Below are positions 24,797 to 37,588 of a DNA stretch of 64,000 nt, in pieces. Within the stretch, counting starts at the first letter, position 1; every line of letters starts with the position of its first letter. The stretch is from contig NC_089490.1 in the NCBI RefSeq assembly GCF_036850765.1, forward strand, positions 290,452,982 through 290,516,981, read 5' to 3'. Below the pieces are notes generated by a model. It was not told the DNA's origin. It saw nothing but the letters and a program-made list of their open reading frames with translations, and did not search any database. The DNA comes from Saccopteryx bilineata. Lineage: Eukaryota; Chordata; Mammalia; Chiroptera; Emballonuridae. Position numbers and translations under genes: made by a program.

Positions 24797-24957
24797 AAAT
24801 TATGTGAAACAAATCTACAATTAGTTCCCTTGTTGATTCTTCCTCGGTATGATCTGTAGTTAGAAGACTATTAGCATTTTCAAAAGGATGCTCCTTTATT
24901 ATAAATGTCACAAATAATAAATAATCCTCCTAGTAACATGGCTCAAAATACAAAACC

Positions 24958-25171
24958 TTTTTTTTTTTTTTTTTACAGAGACAGAGAGAGGGATAGAGAG
25001 AGATGAGAAGCAGTTTTTCGTTGTTACACCTTAGTTGTTCATTGATTGCTTTCTCATATGTGCTTTGACTGTGGGCCTTCAGCAGACCGAATAACCCCTT
25101 ACTCAAGCCAGCGACCTTGGGTCCAAGCTGGTGAGCTTTGCTCTATCCACTGCGCCACCGCCTGGTCAAGC
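24958..25171 (-). mobile_element. tRNA-derived SINE, short member of the tandem-module family
   Basis: Poly-T on plus (24958-24974), GAGAAGCAGTTTTTCGTTG, one or two CAAGCCAGCGACC modules and a tRNA-like head ending CACTGCGCCACCGCCTGG. Flanking AATACAAAAC / AATACGAAAC repeats. Confidence 0.88.
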
Positions 25172-25748
25172 AATACGAAACATCTTTGATACTTCCATTT
25201 AACCAAGTATACCTCTCACATCGTCAGTCAATATATACCCTTGTTTTTGTTTTCTCTTTATGTTTGGCTCCCAGCTCTTTTATCTTATTATATTTTCCAC
25301 CACACTATTTTAAATCATCACCATTTCATGCAAGAGTGTATAGTATCTACCAACAGGTTTTCTTAACCTTAATCTTTCTTATTTAAAATATATCCTACAG
25401 GGTGTTAGCTAAATTAATCTTCTAAAATCCACTCCATCAAAACCCAAATCAATTAAAAATTTTAAACATGTCTACTTCTGGGAAGATTACATTGGAACTT
25501 TTAGTTCATTGCAGCATCTGAAACCAGATGATTGCTTAAGAAAATTAACCTACATCATTTGCTATACTTTAATTTCAAGCCTGACATATAACTTCTTATG
25601 TGTATAGACTACTTTTCTATTAGTATATAATTCTAATTTATGTCTAGGTATTATACTTTATAGACATTCCTTCACTAGTGAATAGCACATTGTTATGCAT
25701 ATACAGATATCAGTAAACATTTCTTCAATTAAGAAATTAGTATGTTTA
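25172..25748. other. Intronic DNA, nothing recognised
   Basis: A short AT-rich interval between SINEs; an 82-residue frame has no supporting feature. Confidence 0.4.
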
Positions 25749-26070
25749 GCCCTGGCCGGTTTGCTCAGTGGTAGAGTGTCCGGCCGGTGTATGTATGTCC
25801 TGGGTTTGATTCCCGATCAAGGCACACAGGGGAAGGAACTATGTGCCTCGCTCTCCCTCCCCTTCTCTCTTTTGCCCCTCCCTCAAGCCAGTGGCTTGAT
25901 TGGTTTGAGTGTAGCCCCAGGGGCTCAGGAGACCTCTCTTTGAGTGCATTACCCTTGGCACTAAAAATAGCTTGGTACTCGAGCATCAGCCCAAGATGGG
26001 TTGCTGGGTGAATCCTCATCTGGGCACATGTGGGAGCCTGTCTATTTCCCGTACTCTTACCTAAATTCAA
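25749..26070 (+). mobile_element. tRNA-derived SINE (Ves type), shortened body
   Basis: Head GCCCTGGCCGGTTTGCTCAG with B-box GGGTTTGATTCCC, CT-rich tract, and GGGAGCCTGTCTATTTCC end. The body is shorter and more diverged than in the copy at 26171. Confidence 0.9.
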
Positions 26071-26170
26071 AAATTATTTAAGGGAGATTATTTGTTTGAA
26101 ATTGTAAGCATAGTTATAATCAGAAAGAATCAAGTGGGTTGAGACTACAGTTAAAATATCTACTGGAATA

Positions 26171-26550
26171 GCCCTGGCCGGTTGGCTCAGTGGTAGAGCG
26201 TCGGCCTGGTGTGCAGAAGTCCCGGGTTTGATTCCCGGCCAGGGCACACAGGAGAAGCGCCCATCTGCTTCTCCACCCCTCCCCCTCTCCTTCCTCTCTG
26301 TCTCTTTCTTCCCCTCCCGCAGCGGAGGCTCCACTGGAGCAAAGACGGCCCAGGTGCTGGGGATGGCTCCTCGGCCTCTGCCCCAGGCGCTAGAGTGGCT
26401 CTGGTCGCAACAGAGCGACCCCCCGGAGGGGCAGAGCATCGCCCCCTGGTGGGCGTGCCAAGTGGATCCCGGTCGGGCGCATGCAGGAAGTCTATCTGAC
26501 TGTCTCTCCCCATTTCCAGCTTCAGAAAAATACAGAAGAAAAAAAAATAT
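26171..26550 (+). mobile_element. tRNA-derived SINE (Ves/Rhin-1 type), young full-length copy
   Basis: The cleanest SINE in the window: head GCCCTGGCCGGTTGGCTCAG, A- and B-boxes intact, CATCTGCTTCTCCACCCC, GCCCCCTGGTGGGCGTGCC and CAGCTTCAGAAAAATAC end. Perfect 15-bp duplication ATATCTACTGGAATA at 26156-26170 and 26551-26565. The overlapping 96-166 residue frames are GC-rich chance ORFs. Confidence 0.96.
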
Positions 26551-26756
26551 ATATCTACTGGAATAAAAATGCAAAAAAATTAAAAAATTTTTATAATGTC
26601 ATTTCCAGTCAATAAATTTCATTTTAAGAAGTCCTTTAAAAACCACATTTTCTTATTTTAATCTCAAAAAAATTCAATATGAATAAAACACAAATTTTAA
26701 GAATTATTAAAGCATCCCTTAGAATTCTAAGTTTTGTTATCCCTTTAGAGCAGTGT

Positions 26757-26910
26757 TTTGTAAACTTTAATATGTATTCACATCTCCTTGTTAAATATCT
26801 ATATTCTCATTCACTAAGTCTAGCTTGGGTTTCAAAACTCTGCATTTCTTAGAAGCTCCTCTGTGATGCCAATGAGGTTGGACCACATACTTTGAAAAGC
26901 AAAGCTGTAG
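26757..26910. mobile_element. hAT-Charlie-type MITE, ancient
   Basis: Begins GCAGTGTTTTGTAAACTTTAATATG and ends GGACCACATACTTTGAAAAGC, the order and ends of a Charlie-derived element. Diverged. Confidence 0.65.
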
Positions 26911-29900
26911 ACCTCGCCAAGCCTGAAACATCTTCAGAATGTTTACATTTTCCTGTTTAGACAAACATTTTCCTATGTACAGGTCAGAGATATAGCTTAT
27001 TCCACTGATGGGAAAATAAAATACAAGTTGACTACTGGAGGAGATTAAAACATTATTTCTAAATAACCAGTCTTTTTTCCAGAATTTTATTTTAACCAGA
27101 AGAATCTTTCTGATTCAAGTAATCCCATATTACATCAATTATTCTCCTGCTTATACTATAAACTGTATTTTCATTTATATTTTAAAATATTTGTCTCACT
27201 GAATTTCATTTTATTTTTGCAGTCACAGAGATTTATTCTTCTGAAATACTTATAACAACCATTGTTTTTTTTTTTCCATAAGGAAGCCAAGGGTGGTAGA
27301 TTACAGATATAATATATTCGGCATGTTGACACATCTCAATCATTAAGTCCCCACACATCACAGGTGATCAATTAAGCTACAATCCACCCTTGGCTAATAA
27401 AAGGTATTAGTCATTCTTTACTCAGTTGTTTATGTTGATTAAGATCTTAATGTACCAGCTTTTTTTCTTTAATTTTACCATTTATAATCATAATAGAACA
27501 TGTTAACGATTATTGAGACCAAACCCAAGCTCTATGGATGAACAATTTTAATCCTTTTAGAGTTTCATAGCACCAATACAGTCTAATGAAATTTCAACAG
27601 TGAGAAATAAAGGTACATTTTTCAGGTGTGTTTATACAATTAAAATGAGCCAATGCATACTAAATACTCTCTTTTATGAGGTGATACCATTTTATGCATC
27701 TAATATAAAGCACTATGTGACATAATTGAATCAAAGCACTCCACTAAGGACTCAAATAATTTGAGTCCATATGCTTGATTATATTTTCCATGAGTTCATT
27801 ACACATTACCTACTGTGCACTAATCTCATAGAGAATATATAATTCAAGTATTTAATATTTATCATTCTATTCTAAGTATGCATTTTCATATGAATTTGTT
27901 TAGACTGTAAGTTAAAAGCAGGGTCTTTTGTTTTATATCTAAAATTACTAATATTGGTATTTACTCACTGTGCTTAACATATATTTTTAGAATTAGACAG
28001 AATACTATTATTTCTAAAATATTGCAATTAGAAGGAAATTTGGTTCCTTTTCCTAAGAAAGCAAAACAATGTCAAGTTCCATGTGTCCCATTATATAGCT
28101 TCTCCTCTATTTATATATAACATCAAAGAACTCACTCAGGCATTAGTAAAATGGCAATTAATACATCATTGTTGAATAAAATACACAAAACAAAGATGTG
28201 CTAGTTTTGGATATAAATTATTATATATTGTTAAGATTGTTACAAATGTAGACAGAATGCCAAGAAACTCTGATTCTTGCTATTCTCAGATTAAAATTCT
28301 CCTTCAAGCTAAACCATTTAAAATTAATTTTATTTTCCAAGAATGTGACTTGCACATAAACCAGGAATATATTTCTGCAGTTATGTTGTGCTAACATCTT
28401 AATATGATAGCTTGCAAAACCAAATAGAATCCATATACATTTGAGGTGGTAGGTGGATAAAGCATATGGCAGCTGTAGAGAGAAGCATTAGTGAGTGAGA
28501 AATATACTTGTTGTGGCCATTTTTTTCTAAGATTCTGCTAATAGGCTAAAGAATGGCACCCAAGTGTTCTTGCTGCTCTCTCGACAGCCTTATTAAACTT
28601 TAGCATCGAGTGTGGCAGTCCCAGATGTAACTTGATCCACGATCATGTTAGCAGTGCTAATGCAGCTGTGACATTACACCTGCTGTTCTTGGAAGTCTCA
28701 TTCTACTGTAGCTAAAATTTATTTCACTATATGGAAATTGGTAGCAAGGATACTCTCGGCAAGAATGTTCTCCTAACTTAAAGATGTTAGAATAAAAGCC
28801 ACCTGGTACCCAATTTCCTTTGATCCAGGACTTGAATTGCTTCTAAAAATCAATGATTGAAGAGATGGTTAGAGAGTGCTTGGGAGTTTTATTAGTTATT
28901 CCTACCCAAGATAGGGTGTCATTTGTCTTTAATTTATCATTAGTAGAACATCAAGAAAAAGTAACTATAGCTGACGGAAAGAACTTGTTAGAGATCATTT
29001 CTCTTCAAAGTTTCTTCTAGGAAGACCTTCAGTGCATATATTAATGAATTGTATGTATTCAATCATTATACACTCTAGAGTTGTCTACTATGTGAGTGTG
29101 TAGAATATGCATTAAATTAAGATTAACTGTATTGTAAAATGTTATACAAGGGCAAAAAAATATGTGACACTCAGTTGTGAAAAATAACAAAGGTACAAAC
29201 ATGGATATATTATTGGCCATTAAAAAACTACTTAATCGTTAAAATATAGCTATTATATTACATGAGGATAAGTACAGTAATCATAAGACCCTTTTATGAC
29301 ATGCATTTATTAGGTGGTCAGGCTTAAATAAAAGAAGCAGAAAATTTTATCAGCACTATTTTTTTAATTCTAATTATGCTTCCATATTCACGCAATACTA
29401 AAAAGCCCATCTGTAGATAGCCTGTCTTATCTCTATGTGAGGCCTATTACTTAAAAAAGGATTAACTCCTAAAGTATATATCTGCAGCTGATATATAAAA
29501 TTGGAATAACATTGTGTTAGTTAAATTTCATCTTCTCGATGGCAGAGGGGACTAGATTGTAAGTTATTTTCTATTTTCTGTAATGCTTGGCTCAATGCTA
29601 AATAGTACTTTCATTAGTTTTCATCTGAACTAAAAAGACACTAAAAGGATTATTTCTTTATTTTCTAATACTTCTTCTAATTCTTAAAGGTATCAATACT
29701 TAAGTATAGGCTAGACTCTACAAATATTATTAGTTTTGTAAATACTAGGCGAAGTAGGCTATATCATAATATGAACCACTGTACATCATTGTATAAGTGT
29801 GACTTTTTCACTGTCGTGCGTTTAGAATTTTTCTTCTACAGATGGGCTCACTGAGGCTCACAATTGTTCTGTCGGCAGTGTGTATGGAGCACTGTCTCTG

Positions 29901-30734
29901 TGCCATACATTTTGCTCCACAGAAACTGTCAAATATGAACAAAACTAAAATAATTTTCCACATCTAAGAATTAACAGTGTGAATAGCAAACAGTTCACCT
30001 AGTGCAAACATGGGTGGTCTGAGACATCTTTGTGAAGGAAATCATGTCCTAGGTAACACATAGGTAAGAGAAGACAGACTGCTATTGTGTGTTTTAATGT
30101 GCATGCTGTATACAAATATGTGAAGGGGTTGAAATGAAATCTGGTAACACAAAAAGGTGGACTTGTGCCCCATGAATTGGAATAATGAACTATGAGTATG
30201 TAATGGGTCCCAAATGGGGAAAAGACAGTGCAGAGCTCAGGGGAAATACTAGGAGCATTTACAAATGGTAGTAATTTGACTGTTTGTAGGACACAGTCTA
30301 AGATGACTAAGCTCAAACCTAAATTTAGGCCCAGGCCTATTACAATGTGGAGTCCAAATCATCTAGTCCTTCAGCTACAATTTTCTGTCTTCACCAGAGC
30401 TGTGTTATGACTTTCATGGGGCCTAGGCAGTTTGTCATGGTGGGCTGGTTTCCTTGACAAAACAATGGAAAATGTATTTTGCAACTGTATTCATTTAAAG
30501 ATGTATACATTAATTTTATGTATTAAAGCACTGTCTTTGACCTCAAAGCTCATATATTTCCTCTGATTTTTAAAGAACTTAAAACACTTTCCTGGGTCCC
30601 TCTCTAAGAGTATCAGGGGTCCTAAGCTGGGTGCCTAGTCTGCCTAATGGAGAATCTGACCCTGAACTTAGCGGCAAACATATATCAGGTACATCTGAAC
30701 TGAACTTCAGAAATAAACATTTTATACTACACCT

Positions 30735-30840
30735 TCATCTGACAGTTAAGAAAACAGTTTCAATAGCAAGGTTAGGTGATGTGCTCTGTCTCAGTGTCAT
30801 AGCAGAAATGTAACTCAGGTCACCAGATTCCCCTTTCCCT
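30735..30840 (+). mobile_element. MIR SINE remnant (tentative)
   Basis: ACAGTTAAGAAAACAGTTTC ... AAGGTTAGGTGATGTGCTC ... AATGTAACTCAGGTCACCAG follows the MIR core layout. Low identity. Confidence 0.5.
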
Positions 30841-31330
30841 TGTACTGTTCTGGAATGTCCTACATAATTTAATAATGAATCAATGTTATTATGGTTAAAA
30901 CTTACACTTTAATGCTCTAATCTGGAAGGCATCCTGGCTAGCTTCCAATTTGCTGAGCACAAATCAAGTGGACCCGCTGGAAGCGGGAGAGTTCTGATAG
31001 GCAGAAAGTATCTGAGCTAGAGACCGTGAAAGGTATTTGGACCCCTACCGTAAGATTCTGAGTAAAAAGAAAAATGTATGTATTTTAAAGACATCAATGA
31101 AAATATGTTTAGACGTGTGAATGCCACACATGGGTTTTCAAGCAGAGTATTGCCCAATATGGGCTAGCTCCCTTGGATAGCAGGTACAGCCTTCATGTAT
31201 CTCCATGTATACATGACACCTTCTGAATTTCTGCATGGAGATACTTACAAATGATGTTATATCCTGAATTCTTAACTATTTCTCCAAACATGTGTTCTGA
31301 ATTTTGAGGAAAGGCATCCTTTTATTGCGC

Positions 31331-31331
31331 T

Positions 31332-31364
<33 letters not shown>
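31331..31364. repeat. (TG)n microsatellite
   Basis: About 17 TG units, preceded by a variant TGTATG and followed by GCGTGCGCACATGCGTG. Confidence 0.95.
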
Positions 31365-31368
<4 letters not shown>

Positions 31369-32719
31369 CGCACATGCGTGAATATGTCTGTCTGTGTATC
31401 TAAGGAAGTATTATATAGCATAAATTTTCATTTCATTTGAGGGCATTTTAACTTATTTTCTTGCCTCCTACCACCAAGGAAGATGGAATCCTTGATACCT
31501 CAGGGTGGGGAGGTGGGGTTACATGTATCAAAAAGAAGTTAAAAATATATCTAGATTAAGTTTTCTCTCTTTCTCCAATAAGTCAGCTATAGAATGATAA
31601 TAGTCACAAAAAATGAATATGTCATTAAGTCCTACTTTTCTAGAATGAAAGCCTCCTGTATTCCTTCAAGACTTCTTATTTCTTTTGTAAACACATATTC
31701 ACTCTTTTAAGCATAGCGCATTAATCATTTCCATAACGTATCTTGGATTATAGAAGTTTCATTTGATAATGAAACTCTAAAACCTGTTTTTTGTTTGTTT
31801 GTTTTTTTAACTGGAGTAGTAAAACTACCAAAGAAGAAATAAAACATGTGTGGTATAGGAAGAGAGAACACAGTATGATAATAAGGAAGGGACCAGCGGT
31901 ATCAGTTTCTGCCCTCCTCAGATTTACTTGTAAAAACTATTCAATTCAGCTTCTACTTCTTTGTGTTTGAATTCTAATGCAAATCAAACAGGAAATATAT
32001 ATCTATTTACAGATCTACACACACAAAAATACACAGTGGGCTCATATTTTTAGTACTAAATTTACATTATGGCTCTGAAGAACAAGAATACAGAGCAGTG
32101 GGAAAAAATGATAAAACTATATGAGAAGATGCAAACAAAACAAAATGTCCTAAAGCTAATAATGGTCCTTCCTAGTTTTCCTCCAAAAATATTGGGTATG
32201 TCTGGTGTGTAGTGCAAATGTGCATATTAAGTTTGTTATTATAAAGTGTGGCCACAAAACTGCAATTGTAAAGAAATTGTGCATTAGAAAGAAATTGAAA
32301 TTGGAGACTTTATCAAAAACAGTTTAATTACCCTTTTCATGGTATTGTATTTGTCAAAGTCTATGCAGGTAATATATTTGTATATATTAAAACAAGAATT
32401 TAATTTTCATTTTTAGTTTGATTAGGTAGATTTATCATCAGAAAAAAATGGATAATGGAAGTGTTACAAACTATAATAAACTTACAACAAATTACATTTT
32501 TAAAATTAATGATTAGCATAAAGTTCTTCCACATACTAGGAAAGTTTGTATCCTAGCTGGCAGGATACAACAATGGGTAACAAAGTACAAACTGACTTCA
32601 TGCTTTTTAAATATATTAATTTTAAATTTAAAAATAGAGATAGGTTGAAAGTAAAAGAATGTATAATACAGAGTAGAACACAAGCAGGTTTACAGTTGTT
32701 CATATAAAAATAATACAAA

Positions 32720-34318
32720 AATTAATAAATAATAAAAGAATAAATTTCATCTTGCATACTCAAAACTGTAAACCTATTTTTGCCCCTAATGAATCAGAGA
32801 CAGTTCTCCTAGAAAATACCACAATCATAAACATGCATAAGATCTTCAAAATACATTAAACAAAATTAATAGAACAAGAGGAAAAATTTTTAAAAATCAA
32901 CAATTATGCAATTACAGTAAAAATCTTCCACCTTTTCTCAAAAATATCAGAAGATACATTCTTCTCAAGTACACAGAAAAGATTATATTGTGGGCTATGA
33001 AACAAGTCACAGTATATTTAAGAAGACTAAAATTACATATGTCTGATTCTAAAAGATTTAAATTAATAACTAATAAGAGAGAGATCTGAAAATTCAAAAA
33101 AAAAATGAAAATTAAACAACTTTTATATTGTCCATTGGTTAAAGAAGAAGTCACAAAAGTATTAAAATATATTTTGAATTGAATAAAAATTTAAATATAT
33201 ATTTCAAAATTTGTGAGATGTGCCTAATGACAGAACTAGAGAAAAATTATAGCATTAATTACCAATTTCAGTACAGAAAAACATGGCAAATCAATTATCA
33301 AAGCCTTTCCTTTAATAGACTATTAAAAGAAGTTAATCTCAAATCAAGGATGTAAGTATATAAATGAATATTTTCCCACATATTTTCTTATTGCATTATG
33401 TCTTTTGTAAGAGTTAATTAATAAAATAGAGAAGACAAGTCAGAGGCTGGAGGAAATAATTGCACATACACATGTGATAAAAAGTATTCATATTATATTA
33501 AGAAACATAAAACTCAATAATTAAAAACCCAATTAAAAAGGGAGAAAACACTTGAACAGACATTGTAACAATTACAAAAATATACAGTTAGCAAATAAGC
33601 ACATAAAATGATATTCAAATTGCAATGAAAATCTTTAAAAATCACAATTTATACCACTATACCCTTAAAATAGACAAAATAGAATTTTAAAAAGATATTA
33701 CCAAGAGTTGGTGAGGACGCAGAGCAAATGAAACTTCTGTACCTTGCTGGTTTGGATGCAAACTATTATGACTATGTCAGAAAACATCCTGCAGTTACTC
33801 AAGATGTTAAGCATGCACTTATTCAAAATAACATTGCCATTCTAGATATTTGTCCAGGATAAATAAAAATTTTTCTTCACATAAAACTATATATAAGTGA
33901 TTATACCTAAATTATTCACTTTTATAAAAAATTGGAAACAACCCAAATGTCCTCAAATAAGTAAGCAGGCTCTGGTACATTCATATAATGGCATACTTCT
34001 TATCTATAAAAAACTAAGAACTACTGATATATGTAACAACATGGAGGAATCACAAAAGCATTATGCTAAATATAAAAAAACCATATTGAAAAATCATATT
34101 TATATATTATTCTCTAAAAAGTAAAAGTCTAGGCATACAAAATACAACGGATTTGTAGTTGTCAAGGCATAATCACCACAAAGTGACAATGTGGGAACTT
34201 TGGAAATGTGTCCTATTTTATATGTTATTGTGCTTATAAGACTGCATATATTTGTCAAAATTTATAGAATTTTACATTAGAAATGTGAATTTATTCTATG
34301 TAGATTATACCTTCATAC
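32720..34318 (+). mobile_element. Ancient decayed L1 (ORF2 and 3' end)
   Basis: Endonuclease-end-like sequence near 32950-33010 (AAGATACATTCTTCTCAAGT) and ORF2 C-terminal motifs near 33700-33780 and 33930 (AATTGGAAACAACCCAAATG), then a 3'UTR-like tail near 34310. All frames broken. Confidence 0.75.
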
Positions 34319-34420
34319 AAATGGCCAACAGGGACATAAAAATATGCTCAACCTCACTAATCAGCAGGGAAATGCAAATTAAAACCCAAATGAGATCTTA
34401 TACCTGTCAGAATTGATATT
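34319..34420 (+). mobile_element. L1 ORF2 fragment
   Basis: AAATGGCCAACAGGGACATA and GGAAATGCAAATTAAAACCC are standard L1 ORF2 C-terminal sequence, in plus orientation. A separate, somewhat younger piece than its neighbour. Confidence 0.8.
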
Positions 34421-36131
34421 ATATGGAAGGATGAATGGCATTTTTAAAAAAGGGTATTTAACTTTCTTGAACTTTTCTTTACCAAATATTAAAGATTTAA
34501 ATAATTAAAAGCATTTTAAAAGGTGTGCTTTTATAAACTGAGTAAATAAAAACTAAAAATGTGTACTTTTATAAATTATTAAGAAAACAAAACCCATATA
34601 CCATTTATAAATTTAAATATGCAGTATCCAAAAAAGGATTATCATTTTGAAATTTTATTCAGACCAATCAATGGATCCTGATGGATTCTTTTGTTCTACT
34701 CTGAGACATTGGTGTTCCAAAGAAAAACATGTCTAAAGTTTTATGTATATTGTTAACCTGTTATTCTGTAATTCTAGCTACTTATAAATTGTCATAACAA
34801 CATACTCAACCTAACGCCTAACTGTGTGCCATATATCATCCTTAAAGAAAAGCTACATAATCTCATCAGGACTTGATATCCTCAGCTTGACCTGGATACT
34901 TGCAGTTCAGAAAAAAGGGAGCCAGGGAGTTGGTGCATAAAATCTTAGGTCTCAGAAAGCTCGTGCCTGCTTAGGGGAGTGAGTAACTTAATAAAGTGTT
35001 CATTGATGTCAGCATGCTGGCTAATCATGCTTGTGTTGAAGGTAAAGCCGGCAGCACAAAGATTTCTGATAATTAGATGACTGAAGTAAGATTACATTTT
35101 CCCTTGGAGACAGACACAAAGGTGGGAAAGTTATTCTCAAAGGGATTTAGACATACAAGTATCTGATGGGACAGAGAAACATAGGGCAGGGTGCATATAC
35201 ATTAGGGAAAATCAACTAGGGCAACAAACTAAACAAAGTTGTTGTGTTTACAAGAACAAAGTGATGAAAGATGCCACTGGGCTTCTCTTGTCTCCACTCT
35301 GTTCACACACAAATTTTCAACATAAATTAAAAAAAAGAAATAATGTTTTTATGTTTCATATGCTAAGCTTTGTAATAATCCTTAGTAAAATCACAGAGAG
35401 ATTAAAGAGCTATGAATTCTAAATATTGAATTAGAGTTAGAATTCTAAATATTGTATTTTACATTTTAGTGTCCAGGGATGTCCATTAGTCATTCCTTTT
35501 AAAATTATATCTAAAAGTGTCAAATTAATAATTTCTCAAAAGGAGTTGAATTATGTATTGTTCACAAAGCTATTAAGAATTTTTCATGAGATTATACAAA
35601 TTCAAGTTTTGTTCATATTTAAGCAAAAGCAAATATTCTGTGATTTTCATAGAAGTGTTTTATACAATTTAAATATTTTATCTCCTAGTCTGATCTAAAT
35701 ATTAAAAATTATCAGGTGATAAATTATATAAACTCAGTATTGTCAAAAAGAAGTTTTATACTTTAAAGCAAGCTCCCTGTTCCTATTATTATTATTGTTA
35801 TTATTATTATTTGATAAAATCAACTGAAACATTTTAACGGCCTGACACTTTGAATCCGCATTTGCTACTGAAATATCCTTGACAATTAAAGTTAGTATTA
35901 AGAAAGAGAACACTAAACAGTTTACATGAGACAATTTTTTGTATTTTTAAAACATCACATAAATATACCGTTACAAAATAAAACAGACTGCACACTATTA
36001 TCACAATTTAAACCGGTAGTAGTGAGAAAAGGTATGGAACAGCATGAATTCTGCTAGAAACTGAGCCCTCTCTTGACTTTTCTTACTTTATATATCAGCA
36101 CAATATGTTTTTTTTTCTTTAATTGTTTGAT
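34421..36131. other. Anonymous intronic DNA with an ATT repeat
   Basis: No gene or clear transposon recognised. A short imperfect (ATT)n run lies at 35785-35812. The 34840-35060 part has a single ACTTAATAAAGTG that could belong to an old LTR; unproven. Confidence 0.45.
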
Positions 36132-36930
36132 TTATAATTACACACTGCATAGCAACATTTCTGTCAAGGAGAAATCCTATCTATGACAGTGTCCCATAAG
36201 ATTGTAGTGGAGCTGAAAAATTCCTATTGTTTGGTGATGTCATTGCCATTATAATGTCACAGAGCAACAATTATTCACATGTTTGTGGAGATGTTAGTGT
36301 AAACAAACCCACTGTGCTACCACTCGTATAAAAGTACAGTATATACAGTTATAGACAGTACATAATACTTGATAATAATAATAAACAACTATGTTATTGG
36401 TTTATGAATTTATTATACTATATTTTTAGTTATTTTAAAGTAGACTCTTTCTAGTTATTAAAAAAAATGCTTATTGGACCTGGCCACGTGGTTCTGTTGA
36501 TAAAGCATTGTCCCAGCCTGCCGAGGTCATGGGTTCGATCCCTGGTCAGGGTACGTATAAGTAGAAATCAATGAGTACACAATTAAATGAAACAACTAAG
36601 TGGAACAAGAGTGTTTCTACTGTCCTCTTTTTCTGAAATCGACTGTACAATGGTATGTCTTGTTTTGCTGGCAACAAGTTGATCCATCTCATATTTACTG
36701 CATCTCTTGATTGCATCATTTTCTTTTATGATTGATTTAATCTCATGTTGTTCTGTATAATAACATGCTGTACATGCTTGCGATTTAAGAGAATTGGCTA
36801 TATCATACAACCTAGGTGTATAGTAGGTTATACCATCTAAGTTTGTCTGACTGCACTCGGGATGTCCACATGAGGAAACCACTTAATGCACTTCTCAGAA
36901 TGTATCCCAGTGATTAAGGGAACCATGATT
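36132..36930. mobile_element. Ancient DNA-transposon-like repeat with long ends (unnamed)
   Basis: CCCATAAGATTGTAGTGGAGC near 36191, the CATAATACTTGATAATAATA part and the end TCAGAATGTATCCCAGTGATTAAGG correspond to a widely dispersed mammalian repeat whose two ends are inverted copies. I do not give its name. It is internally deleted and split by a SINE at 36478. Confidence 0.5.
36478..36600 (+). mobile_element. tRNA-derived SINE, 3'-truncated
   Basis: GGACCTGGCCACGTGGTTCTG head, GGGTTCGATCCCTGGTCAGGG B-box region and AAGTGGAACAA. It lacks the long CT tract. Confidence 0.8.
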
Positions 36931-37240
36931 GTACTTAAGTTTTGAATATTTTAGCAAAAGATTTTATAATAGAACACAATGATGCAAACGGCATTGTCCT
37001 ACTATTTCAGCAAAAATAAACCATTAAAACTGTTATCATTCCATCATTTAATCATTCAATAAACATCTATTTAATACTTAGGATAAAGCAGATATTATGA
37101 TATATAAGATTTAGAGGCACAACAATATTATTTTAAATAAGCTTCAAATTCAACAGGGAGAAATAATAACATTATAAGCTGAATAAGTAGCATTTTTAAA
37201 CGTATCGATATTTGCTTATTTAAAAATGTGCCTTGATGCA

Positions 37241-37588
37241 TTTTTTTTGTGTGTGTGACAGAGAGACAGATAGGGACAGACAGACAGGAAGGGAGAAAGA
37301 TGAGAAGCATCGATCCTTCGTTGCAGCACCTTAGTTGTTCATTGACTGCTTTCACATTTGTATCTTGACCAGGGCTCCAGCAGAGTGAGTGATCCCTTGC
37401 TCAAGCCAGCAACCTTTGGGCTCAGCCAGTGACCAATGGGTCATGTCTAAGATCCCACACTCAAGCCAGCGACCCCGCACTCAAGCCGGATGAGCCCATG
37501 CTCTAGCCAGTGACCTTGGGGTTTCAAATCTGGGTCCTCCGCATCCCAATCCCATGTTCTGTCTACTGTGCAACCACCTGGTCAGGCC
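37241..37588 (-). mobile_element. tRNA-derived SINE with internal tandem modules
   Basis: T-rich/TG start on plus, GAGAAGCATCGATCCTTCG, then four CAAGCCAGCGACC-like modules, ending in the tRNA-like head at CCACCTGGTCAGGCC. Confidence 0.9.

Larger units (their letters stand above)
26911..32719. other. Repeat-poor intronic interval
   Basis: About 5.8 kb with few recognisable transposons: a possible MIR near 30735-30840, a (TG)n run at 31331-31364, and inverted repeats at 27286-27394 and 31197-31244. No ORF has gene character. The scarcity of SINEs and L1s contrasts with the rest of the window. Confidence 0.5.

Noticed and set aside
26171..26245. Possible functional tRNA gene
   Set aside because: It has A- and B-boxes, but the sequence is the tRNA-like head of a SINE and does not fold into a full cloverleaf.
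26074..26574. 166-residue minus-strand ORF
   Set aside because: Produced by the antisense of a young SINE, with no conserved domain or gene context.
37201..37588. CRISPR-like spaced repeats
   Set aside because: The spaced CAAGCCAGCGACC motifs are internal modules of a SINE in a mammalian genome.
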